A DNA stretch of 55,952 nt from Trueperaceae bacterium (GTDB lineage: Bacteria > Deinococcota > Deinococci > Deinococcales > Trueperaceae): NCBI GenBank assembly GCA_019454765.1, contig JACFNR010000002.1:1-55952 (forward strand), read 5' to 3'. Shown piece by piece: positions 1 through 7,301 of the stretch (position 1 is its first letter; each line of letters begins with the position of its first letter). The position numbers were made by a program, and so were the translations under genes. The notes beneath the pieces were generated by a model. That model was not told the origin of the DNA, did not search any database, and saw nothing but the letters and a program-made list of their open reading frames with translations.

Positions 1-1
1 C

Positions 2-55
2 AGGCGCGTGACCGACTGGCTGACGAGCTTCGGGCGGGCCGTGGCGGTCGGCTGA
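2..55 (+). CDS. 3' end of a rightward gene (partial, uncertain)
   Basis: The first frame open from the window edge reads RRVTDWLTSFGRAVAVG and stops at TGA 53-55. A hairpin follows 13 bases later and a leftward gene lies beyond it, which fits the tail of a rightward gene that begins outside the window. Seventeen residues are too few to name a family, so this is only a placeholder for a truncated gene. Confidence 0.3.
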   Translation, partial: RRVTDWLTSFGRAVAVG

Positions 56-68
56 GCCGGGCGCCGAA

Positions 69-84
69 CCGGCCGAAGGGCCGG
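69..84. terminator. GC hairpin between convergent ends
   Basis: A perfect 6-bp stem CCGGCC / GGCCGG closes a GAAG loop just after the partial gene's stop and before the 3' end of the TPR gene. No T-run follows, so termination is inferred from position and stem strength only. Confidence 0.4.
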
Positions 85-95
85 CTACCCCAAGA

Positions 96-130
96 GGGCG
101 CCCAATAGGGCGCCCAATAGGGCGCCCAAG
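96..130. repeat. 12-bp tandem repeat, three copies
   Basis: The unit GGGCGCCCAATA starts at 96 and 108. A third, shortened copy (GGGCGCCCAAG) runs from 120 to 130. Each unit contains the palindrome GGGCGCCC. It lies in the non-coding gap between the partial gene and the TPR gene; no function is evident. Confidence 0.8.
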
Positions 131-163
131 ACGCCCACGATCGTCAATCGGCGTCCCAGGAAC

Positions 164-988
164 TCAGGCGCCCAAGCGCGCCAGGTCGACTTCCGACGCG
201 ATGGTGCCGAAGGCGGCGTGGTGGCCAACGGCGACGACACGTTCGAACACCGCCTTGGCCTCCTGGACCCGCCCGTTGTAGTAGTACCAGTTCCCGACGC
301 CGTAACCCTGCGTCGCGAGCGTCTTCTTGTCCCCATCGGTGGGGGAGAGTACGCTCTCGGGTTCGGCTCGACCCTTGTAGAGTTCGACGCGACGGTAGTA
401 GGACGGCTCATTGACGTGCAAGTCGAGGCTCGTCGCCTCCAACAGGCGGGCGGCCTCGTCCGCGCGGCCGGCCCGCCGCAGGCTCATGTACAGCCAGTCG
501 GTGGTGGCGACGGTCATGTCGTCGTCAACGCAGAGCTCCAGCGCCTGCGCGTACTTGGCCACCGCCTCGTCGAACTCGCCACGCAGGTAGTGAGCCAGGC
601 CGTAGTGATACCAGGTGCTCGATAGGAGGGTTCCCTTGTACACGTCGCGGAGACGCTCGAGGTTGGTCGCCGTGATGGGTGTCGGTGTGACCAATAGCCG
701 CGGTTCGTGCCCGAGGATCAGGCGCTCGACCTCGGGCATGAGCTCGGCCTGGTAGTACTCGATCTCGTCTGCTTGACCCTCCAGCAACGCGACGGCCTTC
801 GCGAAATCGTCGACAGCGGCTGCGAACTGCCGCAGCGACACGTTGAAGTGGCCACGGTGGCGGTACAGCATCCCGGACCGAGGGTGGTTGGCGATGCCGT
901 CCGAGAGCACGCGGACGGCCTGGTCATGGCGGTCCTGATACGAGTAGACCTTGGCGGCGAGCATGTAGCGAAGCGGTTCGGCGCTCAT
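164..988 (-). CDS. Tetratricopeptide-repeat protein
   Basis: A 274-residue protein made of helical repeats. Segments such as residues 8-40 (YSYQDRHDQAVRVLSDGI) and about 125-150 (YHYGLAHYLRGEFDEAVAKY) show the TPR pattern of small and aromatic residues. No signal peptide or membrane segment is visible, so it should be cytosolic and act as a protein-binding scaffold. Its ATG overlaps the stop of the GntR regulator by 4 bases (ATGA 985-988), so the two are translationally coupled. This suggests it works with the regulator or the divergent transport locus. The ligand or partner cannot be read from sequence. Confidence 0.85.
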   Translation of the reverse strand: MSAEPLRYMLAAKVYSYQDRHDQAVRVLSDGIANHPRSGMLYRHRGHFNVSLRQFAAAVDDFAKAVALLEGQADEIEYYQAELMPEVERLILGHEPRLLVTPTPITATNLERLRDVYKGTLLSSTWYHYGLAHYLRGEFDEAVAKYAQALELCVDDDMTVATTDWLYMSLRRAGRADEAARLLEATSLDLHVNEPSYYRRVELYKGRAEPESVLSPTDGDKKTLATQGYGVGNWYYYNGRVQEAKAVFERVVAVGHHAAFGTIASEVDLARLGA

Positions 989-2106
989 TCTGGTGGATCT
1001 CCTTGGGGTAGGACTCGGACGCCAGTGGCGGTCCCGGAGGGGAAGACCGAGGCTTGGAACGTGGTCGGGCCGTTAGGTGCCGTCAACATGGCGCGGAGCC
1101 GGCCCGCGGACTCTTCGGTGAGCGTGAACTCGAGCTGGAAGCGGTGCGACTCCTTCACCCCGCGGCGTTCGAGGTGGGGCATCATGCCGAAGGTGTACAG
1201 GTGGGTAGCCGCGGAGTGCTGGTCCCAGGCCTCGGCCGGGGAGGATTCCGTCAGGACCGCCAGCCCGCGGACGTCAAGGTTGCTGTACTGGGCAAGGAGC
1301 GTGAGGGCGCTGCCGACGTTGCGCGACTCCGTGACGAGCACGTGGGCCGAACTAGGCGTGAGCCGGCCGAGACTCGCCTTGGTTGCGGCTGTCAGTTGCG
1401 CCGTTATCCCGACCACTTCGCTTCGCAAGGAATGGGTCCTGAGTGCAGCGTCGACGCGAGGGACGAGCGTGCTGAAGGTGAGGGTGAAGTAGGCCTCGGC
1501 GTAGGCCGCGACCGTGGCCGCTTCGCCGCTCTCGAGGTGCTTTATCGAGGCCGAGTGGAAGGTCGGCACGACGCTGGCGGGAAGGACTTGGGCGACGAGG
1601 CGCGAGTACTTATCAGCTGCCGGGACGCTGGGCATGACCATGACGAGGGGCACTCGCCGCAACTGGCGTTGGAGTTGGGTGCCGAGGTGCTGTCTGACTC
1701 CGGCCGCGTCGAAGCCAAGAGCGTATGCGCGCCCCACGAGGTCCGCTAGCGCCTCTGTGAGTAGTGACTGCCGCAACTCGAGTCGGCTGGTCTCCGTCAC
1801 CGCGGAGGACACGAAGGTGCCGCGGCCCCGGCGGCTCTTGACCAGGCCTTCTTGCTGCAGCGTGCGGTAGGCGAGGGCGACGGTGCCGGAGTTGATCCCG
1901 TTCTGCCCCGCGAGCTCTCGCACGGGGGGGAGCTGCGCCCCGGCGACGAGTTCGCGGCTGATGATGAGGTAGCGGATCTGATGCACAACCTGCAGGTAGA
2001 GGGGGATGTGCTCGTCGTCGGTCAGGAGCAGGGCTAGGGGCACCGGACCGCCCCGTCCAGGTGGTGGGGGCGTCGTAAGGTTCGGCGCCCCCACGGTAGG
2101 CGACAT
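985..2106 (-). CDS. GntR-family transcriptional regulator with unusual effector domain
   Basis: A 373-residue protein. Residues about 30-105 form a GntR winged helix: IPLYLQVVHQIRYLIISREL, then LPPVRELAGQNGINSGTVALAYRTL and the wing GLVKSRRGRGTFV. Residues about 110-373 are long for a GntR effector domain. They show none of the familiar FCD, UTRA or MocR aminotransferase signatures that I can recognise, and may be a periplasmic-binding-like sensor. The gene sits between a tautomerase-like gene (11-base gap) and the TPR gene (4-base overlap) and diverges from a family-5 ABC operon. Twin GTACTGGTAC elements in that intergenic region are likely operators. An internal GTG at 2043 would also leave an intact HTH, and the ATG at 2106 has no clear Shine-Dalgarno sequence, so the start is uncertain. 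Confidence 0.88.
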   Translation of the reverse strand: MSPTVGAPNLTTPPPPGRGGPVPLALLLTDDEHIPLYLQVVHQIRYLIISRELVAGAQLPPVRELAGQNGINSGTVALAYRTLQQEGLVKSRRGRGTFVSSAVTETSRLELRQSLLTEALADLVGRAYALGFDAAGVRQHLGTQLQRQLRRVPLVMVMPSVPAADKYSRLVAQVLPASVVPTFHSASIKHLESGEAATVAAYAEAYFTLTFSTLVPRVDAALRTHSLRSEVVGITAQLTAATKASLGRLTPSSAHVLVTESRNVGSALTLLAQYSNLDVRGLAVLTESSPAEAWDQHSAATHLYTFGMMPHLERRGVKESHRFQLEFTLTEESAGRLRAMLTAPNGPTTFQASVFPSGTATGVRVLPQGDPPE

Positions 2107-2117
2107 GGCCGGTTACG

Positions 2118-2327
2118 TCAGTGGGGAAGGGTAACGCCCTGCTCGGCGGCGCGTTGGGTGAAGGTCTTGCCGCCTTTCCCCCAGACGTCCATCGGCAGTT
2201 CGTAGAGGATGACCTGGGTGCCCTCGGAGAGCGCTCCGTTGGCGACCATCACCTCGGTGATCCCCTTGATGATTGCATCGCGCTGCTCTTGCGAGCGGCG
2301 CCCTAGTTCGACTCTCACGATTGCCAT
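2118..2327 (-). CDS. 4-oxalocrotonate tautomerase-like small protein lacking Pro-1
   Basis: A 69-residue protein, MAIVRVELGRRSQEQRDAII onward, with the beta-alpha-beta layout and length of the 4-oxalocrotonate tautomerase / MIF superfamily. The segment ALSEGTQVILYELPMDVWGKGG matches the second strand and C-terminal hairpin. In that family the catalytic base is the N-terminal proline exposed after Met removal; here codon 2 is GCA (Ala). AGGAG lies 6 bases before the ATG, so the start is firm and the proline is really absent. It is the first gene of the leftward operon with the GntR regulator. It may be catalytically altered, or act as a binding subunit. Confidence 0.75.
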   Translation of the reverse strand: MAIVRVELGRRSQEQRDAIIKGITEVMVANGALSEGTQVILYELPMDVWGKGGKTFTQRAAEQGVTLPH

Positions 2328-2498
2328 TTCGCTCCTTCGCGGCCGCAGCTACGCGGGTCTTCGTAGATGTCTGGCTCACCAGCGGATCCCCGCTGTGAAC
2401 CTCCGACTTGAACTGGCCCGTCTGCCTGGCGGCACCCACCGCTGCGTCGCGGGTCTAGGCTTCGTCTTCCACTTCCTGTCGTTGAGCTGTGTATCAAT

Positions 2499-2508
2499 GT
2501 ACTGGTAC
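2499..2508. promoter_or_regulatory. Putative GntR operator, copy 1
   Basis: GTACTGGTAC (GTAC-N2-GTAC, so the arms are symmetric) begins 4 bases downstream of the leftward -10 hexamer and so overlaps the expected transcription start. The identical sequence recurs exactly 200 bp away at 2699. Binding by the neighbouring GntR protein is inferred. Confidence 0.55.
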
Positions 2509-2512
2509 GCAG

Positions 2513-2541
2513 ACCATATCGCTTCGCTTCGCTCGAGTCAA
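2513..2541 (-). promoter_or_regulatory. Sigma70-type promoter for the tautomerase/gntR/TPR operon
   Basis: On the minus strand TTGACT (2541-2536) is followed by a 17-base spacer and TATGGT (2518-2513). Predicted start of transcription is about 2506, inside the GTACCAGTAC element, which suggests autoregulation by repression. Confidence 0.6.
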
Positions 2542-2661
2542 GGCCAGGAGTTGGTGGACGGCAGCAGCATCTCTTGGTTCACCGCGCTCGTGTAAATTGC
2601 CGTCTGGCGCGGACGGAACCCTGGTCTCGTCCTGCCCGCTTCGGCCCCCTGCCACACCGCA

Positions 2662-2691
2662 TTGACAAGCGAGCTCCTCGCCGCGCATGAT
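2662..2691 (+). promoter_or_regulatory. Sigma70-type promoter for the family-5 ABC operon
   Basis: TTGACA (2662-2667), an 18-base spacer, then CATGAT (2686-2691). The predicted start near 2698 abuts the second GTACTGGTAC element. The consensus -35 with a weak -10 is typical of a regulated promoter. Confidence 0.55.
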
Positions 2692-2698
2692 GCGGGGC

Positions 2699-2708
2699 GT
2701 ACTGGTAC
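2699..2708. promoter_or_regulatory. Putative GntR operator, copy 2
   Basis: Second exact copy of GTACTGGTAC, starting 7 bases after the -10 of the rightward promoter, so at or next to +1. It mirrors copy 1 at the divergent promoter. Confidence 0.55.
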
Positions 2709-2808
2709 ACCGACATGCGTTCGGGCAGTTGGACAGGTTGCCGCGCACGTGGCCTAACCCGTGCCCACGCCCCGCACCCACGGGACCCGAACGACGAAAG
2801 GACACGGC

Positions 2809-4386
2809 ATGCGCATCGCCCTCGCCCGGTTCATCTCGGTCATGCTGGTAGCCACCCTGGGTGTGACCGCCTTCGCGCAGGAGACACCCACCAAGCGCGG
2901 CGGAGTGGTCCAGATCCCGCTGGCGACCCAGCCAGCGACGTTCAACCCCATCCTTCCTTCCGAGCTCGCCGCCGCCATCATCAACTGGACGATGTTCTCT
3001 CCCCTCACGGCGGTCAACCCGTGGACCAACACGCTCGAGCCCTACCTGGCCGAGTCGTGGGAAGCCGACGCCGACCTCACCACCTGGACCTTCCACCTGC
3101 GTGACGGCGTGCGGTGGCACGATGGCGTGCCACTCACCGCCGCCGACGTGAAGTTCACGTTCGACCGTGCACGCGACCCCGACGAGGGAGCGAACAACGC
3201 TGCGGACTTCGCCAAGGTGGTCTCTGTCGACGTCGTCGACCCGCTCACTGTCAAGGTGACACTCGAAGCGCCCGACGCCTTCTTCGCCGCGCGCCTCGCG
3301 CTCGGGGGTAACGAGATCATCCCGGAGCACGTACTGGGTGGCTATGACCTCCTGGCCGACGCCGTCGAGTTCAACAGTAAGACGCCGATCGGGAGTGGGC
3401 CGTTCAAGATGGTGCGCGCGGTCCCGGGCTCCTACTTCGAGCTCACCCGCAACGAAGACTTCTTCCTTGGAGCTCCCTACCTCGATGGCCTCGTCTTCCG
3501 CGTCGTGCCCGACGGCAACACCCGCGTGACTCAGTTGCTGACCGGCCAGCTCGACTGGGTCGACATCGAGCCGCCACAGCTTCCGGCCGTGAGCAAGGTC
3601 CCGCACGTCCAAGTCACAACCTTCGACAGCCTCGGATACCAACTGTTCGCCTGGAACCTTCGCAACCCGTTGTTCCAAGACACCCGGGTTCGCGAGGCGA
3701 TGATGTACGCCGTCGACCGACGCAGCATGATCGCGACCGTCTCGCCCGGCCTCGGTTACGTCGATGACGTGTACATACCCCACAGCATCGATTGGGTGCC
3801 GCGTCCCGACGTGCAGTTCCGCGAGTACGACCCCGCCAAGGCTCTAGAACTCATGGCGGAGGCCGGCTGGACCAAGAACGCTCAAGGGATTCTGGAGAAG
3901 GACGGCGAAGAGTTCTCCTTCTACATCCTCGTCGACCGTGGTGACGTGCAGCGTGAGCAGATGGGCCTGATCCTGCAGCAGTACTACCAAGATCTCGGAA
4001 TGAAGGTCGAGTACGTGCTGGCGGAGCGCGGCGGCCGCTGGCTGGAGGAGACTCAGAAGCGCACGTTCGACACGCGCCTGGCGGCCTTCCCGATGCCGAA
4101 CATCGATTGGGCGCAGCGCCTCTACACCACCGATGGACCGTACAACTCGCAGTCGTACTCCAACGCCGAAGTAGACGAGCTTTTCTCCCAGGTCCTCGCG
4201 ACGATCGACCAGGACGTTCAGGCGGCCCTACTCGAGAGGATCGGCGAGCTGCTTTACCGGGATCCGCCCAACATGGTCCTGCTCTTCCGCGAACGCATGA
4301 CCGCTTCGAACGCCAACATCGGCAACATCCCGCCCAACAACATCAAGGACAGCATGCCGTACTCGCACCTGCTGTTCCGCCGCTGA
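2809..4386 (+). CDS. Family-5 (peptide-type) ABC transporter substrate-binding protein
   Basis: A 525-residue DppA/OppA-type binding protein. ATG 2809 is chosen over an in-frame GTG 16 codons upstream because AAAGGA lies 6 bases before it and the protein then opens with a signal peptide (MRIALARFISVMLVATLGVT, predicted cleavage after AFA, before QETP). Family-5 hallmarks are LAESWEADADLTTWTFHLRD, WHDGVPLTAADVKFTF, and RVREAMMYAVDRRSM. It captures peptides or other organic solutes outside the membrane and delivers them to the two permeases downstream. The substrate is unknown: this family also binds nickel, sugars and opines. The D-2-hydroxyacid dehydrogenase at the operon end hints at a hydroxy- or keto-acid-containing ligand. 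Confidence 0.93.
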   Translation: MRIALARFISVMLVATLGVTAFAQETPTKRGGVVQIPLATQPATFNPILPSELAAAIINWTMFSPLTAVNPWTNTLEPYLAESWEADADLTTWTFHLRDGVRWHDGVPLTAADVKFTFDRARDPDEGANNAADFAKVVSVDVVDPLTVKVTLEAPDAFFAARLALGGNEIIPEHVLGGYDLLADAVEFNSKTPIGSGPFKMVRAVPGSYFELTRNEDFFLGAPYLDGLVFRVVPDGNTRVTQLLTGQLDWVDIEPPQLPAVSKVPHVQVTTFDSLGYQLFAWNLRNPLFQDTRVREAMMYAVDRRSMIATVSPGLGYVDDVYIPHSIDWVPRPDVQFREYDPAKALELMAEAGWTKNAQGILEKDGEEFSFYILVDRGDVQREQMGLILQQYYQDLGMKVEYVLAERGGRWLEETQKRTFDTRLAAFPMPNIDWAQRLYTTDGPYNSQSYSNAEVDELFSQVLATIDQDVQAALLERIGELLYRDPPNMVLLFRERMTASNANIGNIPPNNIKDSMPYSHLLFRR

Positions 4387-4402
4387 GGTCGTAGCCCTCT
4401 TA

Positions 4403-4434
4403 GGGTGGTGGAACGCTTCCGCGATCCACCACCC
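4403..4434 (+). promoter_or_regulatory. Intercistronic hairpin between binding protein and permease
   Basis: GGGTGGTGGA (4403-4412) pairs perfectly with TCCACCACCC (4425-4434) across a 12-base loop, 16 bases after the binding-protein stop. There is no T-run. In binding-protein operons such hairpins protect the upstream message and lower permease expression, and that is the likely role here. Confidence 0.55.
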
Positions 4435-4460
4435 CCACCCTGACAGGACGCGCGAAGAAG

Positions 4461-5408
4461 ATGGCCGAATATCTGGCGAAACAACTCGTGGCCAGTGCAT
4501 TGGTGCTGTTCTTGGTCATGACGGCCACCTTCTTCCTGGTGAAGATGGCGCCCGGCCAGCTCAGCATCCTGGCCGACCCGACGATGGACCCGGCCGTCGT
4601 GGCAAGCGTCGAGAAGCGCTTCGGACTCGACCGCCCACCCTTCGAACAGTACCTGCGGTGGGTGTCTCGCATGAGCCAAGGGGACTTGGGCACTAGCCTG
4701 GTCTACGGTCGCCCCGTTCTAGCGATGGTGACGGAGCGGTTGCCCGCCACCCTGCTCCTCGGCCTTGTCGCGCTCAGCATCACGGTACTCATCGGTATCC
4801 CGGCCGGGATAATCGCGGCGCGTTGGCCCAACTCGATGGTCGACCAAGCGCTGAGCTTCGTGGGAATCGTGGGCCTGGCGACACCCAACTTCTGGCTGGG
4901 CATCCTCTTGATCATCCTCTTCTCCGTCAAACTGGGTTGGCTGCCAGGGTCCGGCATGCAGACCATAGGACAGCCGTTCTCGCTCCTGGACCGTGCGAGC
5001 TACCTCGTGCTTCCCGCGATCGTGCTGGCGACCTCGACCACCGCCGAGATCATGCGCTATACGCGCTCCAGTTGGCTGGAAGTCATGAACCAGGATTACG
5101 TTCGCACCGCCCGTAGCAAGGGCCTCGCCGAACCGCGGGTGCACCTCAAGCACGTGTTCAAGAACGCCCTCATCCCGGTGCTGACCATCCTCGGGCTCGC
5201 GTTGCCTCGCCTCGTGGGCGGCTCCGCCATCGTCGAGTCGCTCTTCAGTTGGCCGGGCATCGGCTCGATGGCGGTCAACGCTGCCGTGAGCCGCGACGCC
5301 ACCGTGATCTTGGGAACGACGCTCTTCGTGTCGGCCGGGGTGATCGCGAGCAACCTGCTCATCGACGTGCTATACGGCGTGGTCGATCCTCGCATCAGGT
5401 ACGACTGA
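4461..5408 (+). CDS. ABC transporter permease, DppB type
   Basis: A 315-residue inner-membrane permease with the BPD_transp_1 fold. It has an N-terminal membrane segment (SALVLFLVMTATFFLVKMAP), a periplasmic stretch, then five hydrophobic segments. The cytoplasmic coupling loop reads DYVRTARSKGLAEPRVHLKH, the EAA-type contact for an ATPase. The C-terminal DVLYGVVDPRIRYD is typical of DppB/OppB. Its stop overlaps the next start by one base (TGATG at 5406-5410). It forms the channel heterodimer with the following DppC-type permease. No ATP-binding protein is encoded in this operon, so a shared ATPase is needed. Confidence 0.93.
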   Translation: MAEYLAKQLVASALVLFLVMTATFFLVKMAPGQLSILADPTMDPAVVASVEKRFGLDRPPFEQYLRWVSRMSQGDLGTSLVYGRPVLAMVTERLPATLLLGLVALSITVLIGIPAGIIAARWPNSMVDQALSFVGIVGLATPNFWLGILLIILFSVKLGWLPGSGMQTIGQPFSLLDRASYLVLPAIVLATSTTAEIMRYTRSSWLEVMNQDYVRTARSKGLAEPRVHLKHVFKNALIPVLTILGLALPRLVGGSAIVESLFSWPGIGSMAVNAAVSRDATVILGTTLFVSAGVIASNLLIDVLYGVVDPRIRYD

Positions 5409-6280
5409 TGCCTGCGAGTGCGACAAGCCGGCGCACCGCTCTTCAGGTGTTCCTTGCCAGCCTGCGGCGCAACAAGTTGGCGCTCTTCGGTGGGGCGTGG
5501 CTCGTCCTCACCTGTGGAATCATCCTGCTCGAGCCGCTACTCCCCTTGCCCTCGCCAACGCGCATCGACCTCGCCAACACGTTCGCCCCTCCCAGCGCAA
5601 GCCACCTGCTGGGGACGGACGAGAACGGGCGCGACGTTCTTGCCCGCCTCATCGACGGGGGCCGCGTATCGATCCTCGTGGGTCTGGTAGCCGCCCTGCT
5701 CACCATGATCGTGGGAGGAACGCTAGGGGTGGTGTCGGGATACGCCGGCGGCGCGATCGACCGGGTGATCATGCGGGTCACGGACGGCGTCTTGTCGATC
5801 CCGGTCTTCTTCCTGCTCTTAGCGGTAGTAGCCCTGTTCGGCTCGAGCATCACGGTGCTGGTCCTCGCGCTCTCGTTCACACGCTGGATGGGTCCGGCGA
5901 GGTTGATCCGCGGCGAGATCATGCGGGTCAAGGAGTTGGAGTACGCGGCCGCAGTGAGGGGCCTGGGCGCAGGTCATCTACGCATCATGTTCCGCCACCT
6001 GTTGCCACAGGCGATGCCGTCGCTGATAGTCGCCACCTCCATCGGCGTTGGGAACGTCATGCTCGTCGAGGCGGGCCTTAGTTTCCTCGGGCTGGGCATC
6101 ACTCCTCCGACGCCCTCGTGGGGCAACATGCTCACAGCCAGCCAGTTCTACATGTGGTCGGCGCCGCAACTCGCCGTCTACCCCGGATTGATGATCCTGC
6201 TGACCGTGCTGGCGTTCAACGCCGTTGGCGACGTCATCCGTGACACGCTCGACCCTCGCCGCCGCGCCGGTGGGGAGTGA
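5408..6280 (+). CDS. ABC transporter permease, DppC type
   Basis: A 290-residue partner permease. Start ATG 5408 overlaps the DppB-type stop by one base, which decides it against an upstream in-frame ATG at 5249. The sequence has the short N-terminal cytoplasmic tail, a membrane segment (LALFGGAWLVLTCGIILLEP), then HLLGTDENGRDVLARLIDGG, the OppC_N/BPD boundary typical of DppC. The coupling loop is EYAAAVRGLGAGHLRIMFRH. SFLGLGITPPTPSWGNML and the DTLDPRRR tail complete the family pattern. Confidence 0.93.
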   Translation: MPASATSRRTALQVFLASLRRNKLALFGGAWLVLTCGIILLEPLLPLPSPTRIDLANTFAPPSASHLLGTDENGRDVLARLIDGGRVSILVGLVAALLTMIVGGTLGVVSGYAGGAIDRVIMRVTDGVLSIPVFFLLLAVVALFGSSITVLVLALSFTRWMGPARLIRGEIMRVKELEYAAAVRGLGAGHLRIMFRHLLPQAMPSLIVATSIGVGNVMLVEAGLSFLGLGITPPTPSWGNMLTASQFYMWSAPQLAVYPGLMILLTVLAFNAVGDVIRDTLDPRRRAGGE

Positions 6281-7272
6281 GGAGTAAGGTGTCGGGTCAC
6301 GACCAAGAAGCAAGACAGTTCCACGTGCTGGTGAGTCACATATACGAAGAGCACTATGTCGAGGAACTCAGGCGCCTGTTCCCGGCCGTTGAGTTCACGC
6401 AGTTGCCGCCAACGGCGCCGTGGCCCGACCGGACGCCGACCGCGGACGCCATGTTGTATGCGGGCCTTAGGAAGCCGGACTTGAGTGCGCTGCTTCGGCA
6501 CGCGCCGCGCCTCAGATGGCTTCACACCGGTTCCGCCGGCTTCGATTGGGTGATGGTCCCTGAGATCGAGGCTCAGGGGATCGTCGTGACGCGGTCCGCA
6601 GACGTGATGAGCATCCCGATCGCCGAGTTCGTCCTTGCCGCGATGTTGAGTCACGCCAAGAACCTGGCCCGGTTAGCCGAAGCTCAAGCGCAGCACGAGT
6701 GGATCCTCCCTCTACATCAAGAACTGCACGGCAAGGAGGCCCTCGTCGTTGGCGCAGGCAGCATCGGAACGCGTGTGGCGGGGCTTTGTCGTGCGTTCGG
6801 CATGCGGGTGGTCGGCGTGAACCGCAGCGGAGACATGGTCCCGGGGTTCGATGCCGTCCATGGCGCCGACTCGCTCGATGGTCTGTTGCCTAGCGCCCAT
6901 TACGTGGTGCTGACGGCCCCCGGGACCAGCGAGACTCGAGGGATGTTCGGCTCCCGGCGTTTCTCACTCATGCGCCAGGGCGCCTACCTTGTGAACGTGG
7001 CGCGCGGCAGCCTGGTGGTCGAGGACGCGCTCATCGCCGCGCTTGCCTCGGGCCGGTTGGCGGGGGCCTGCCTCGATGCCTTCGCCGTTGAGCCGCTTCC
7101 TGCCGACAGCCGACTGTGGGAGACGGAAGGCGTGCTCGTGAGTCCCCACACCTCGTACCGCACGCCCGAGATCCGCCGTCGGGTGTTCGAGGAGTTCGCG
7201 GCTAACCTAGGTGCGTTCATGACAGGTGCCCCGTTGAAGGGACGCATGCGCAACCCCGAGCTTGGTTACTGA
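6277..7272 (+). CDS. D-2-hydroxyacid dehydrogenase, NAD-dependent
   Basis: A 331-residue cytosolic oxidoreductase of the D-isomer-specific 2-hydroxyacid dehydrogenase family, interconverting 2-keto acids and D-2-hydroxy acids. Seen: nucleotide loop GAGSIG (159-164), catalytic Arg243 in VNVARGS, Glu272 in DAFAVEPLP and His291 in SPHTSYR, all present. GTG 6277 overlaps the permease stop (GTGA); an alternative GTG at 6289 has GAGGAG four bases upstream and would remove four residues. As the last gene of the ABC operon it probably acts on the imported compound or its product. The exact substrate cannot be told. Its stop is 29 bases from the convergent ugpE stop. Confidence 0.92.
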   Translation: MRSKVSGHDQEARQFHVLVSHIYEEHYVEELRRLFPAVEFTQLPPTAPWPDRTPTADAMLYAGLRKPDLSALLRHAPRLRWLHTGSAGFDWVMVPEIEAQGIVVTRSADVMSIPIAEFVLAAMLSHAKNLARLAEAQAQHEWILPLHQELHGKEALVVGAGSIGTRVAGLCRAFGMRVVGVNRSGDMVPGFDAVHGADSLDGLLPSAHYVVLTAPGTSETRGMFGSRRFSLMRQGAYLVNVARGSLVVEDALIAALASGRLAGACLDAFAVEPLPADSRLWETEGVLVSPHTSYRTPEIRRRVFEEFAANLGAFMTGAPLKGRMRNPELGY

Positions 7273-7301
7273 GGCGCGCACCTGTGGCCGTCCCCGACGC
7301 G

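Larger units (their letters stand above)
2328..2808. other. Divergent regulatory region, no gene seen
   Basis: These 481 bases separate the leftward tautomerase operon from the rightward ABC operon. No frame here has coding character with a ribosome site. The region holds one promoter for each direction and two identical 10-base elements, annotated separately. The leftward transcript would carry a leader of about 180 bases and the rightward one about 110 bases. I see no known riboswitch in either. Confidence 0.7.

Noticed and set aside
284-293. Third near-copy of the GntR element (GTACCAGTTC)
   Set aside because: Nine of ten bases match, but it lies deep inside the TPR coding sequence away from any promoter; a chance match is likely.
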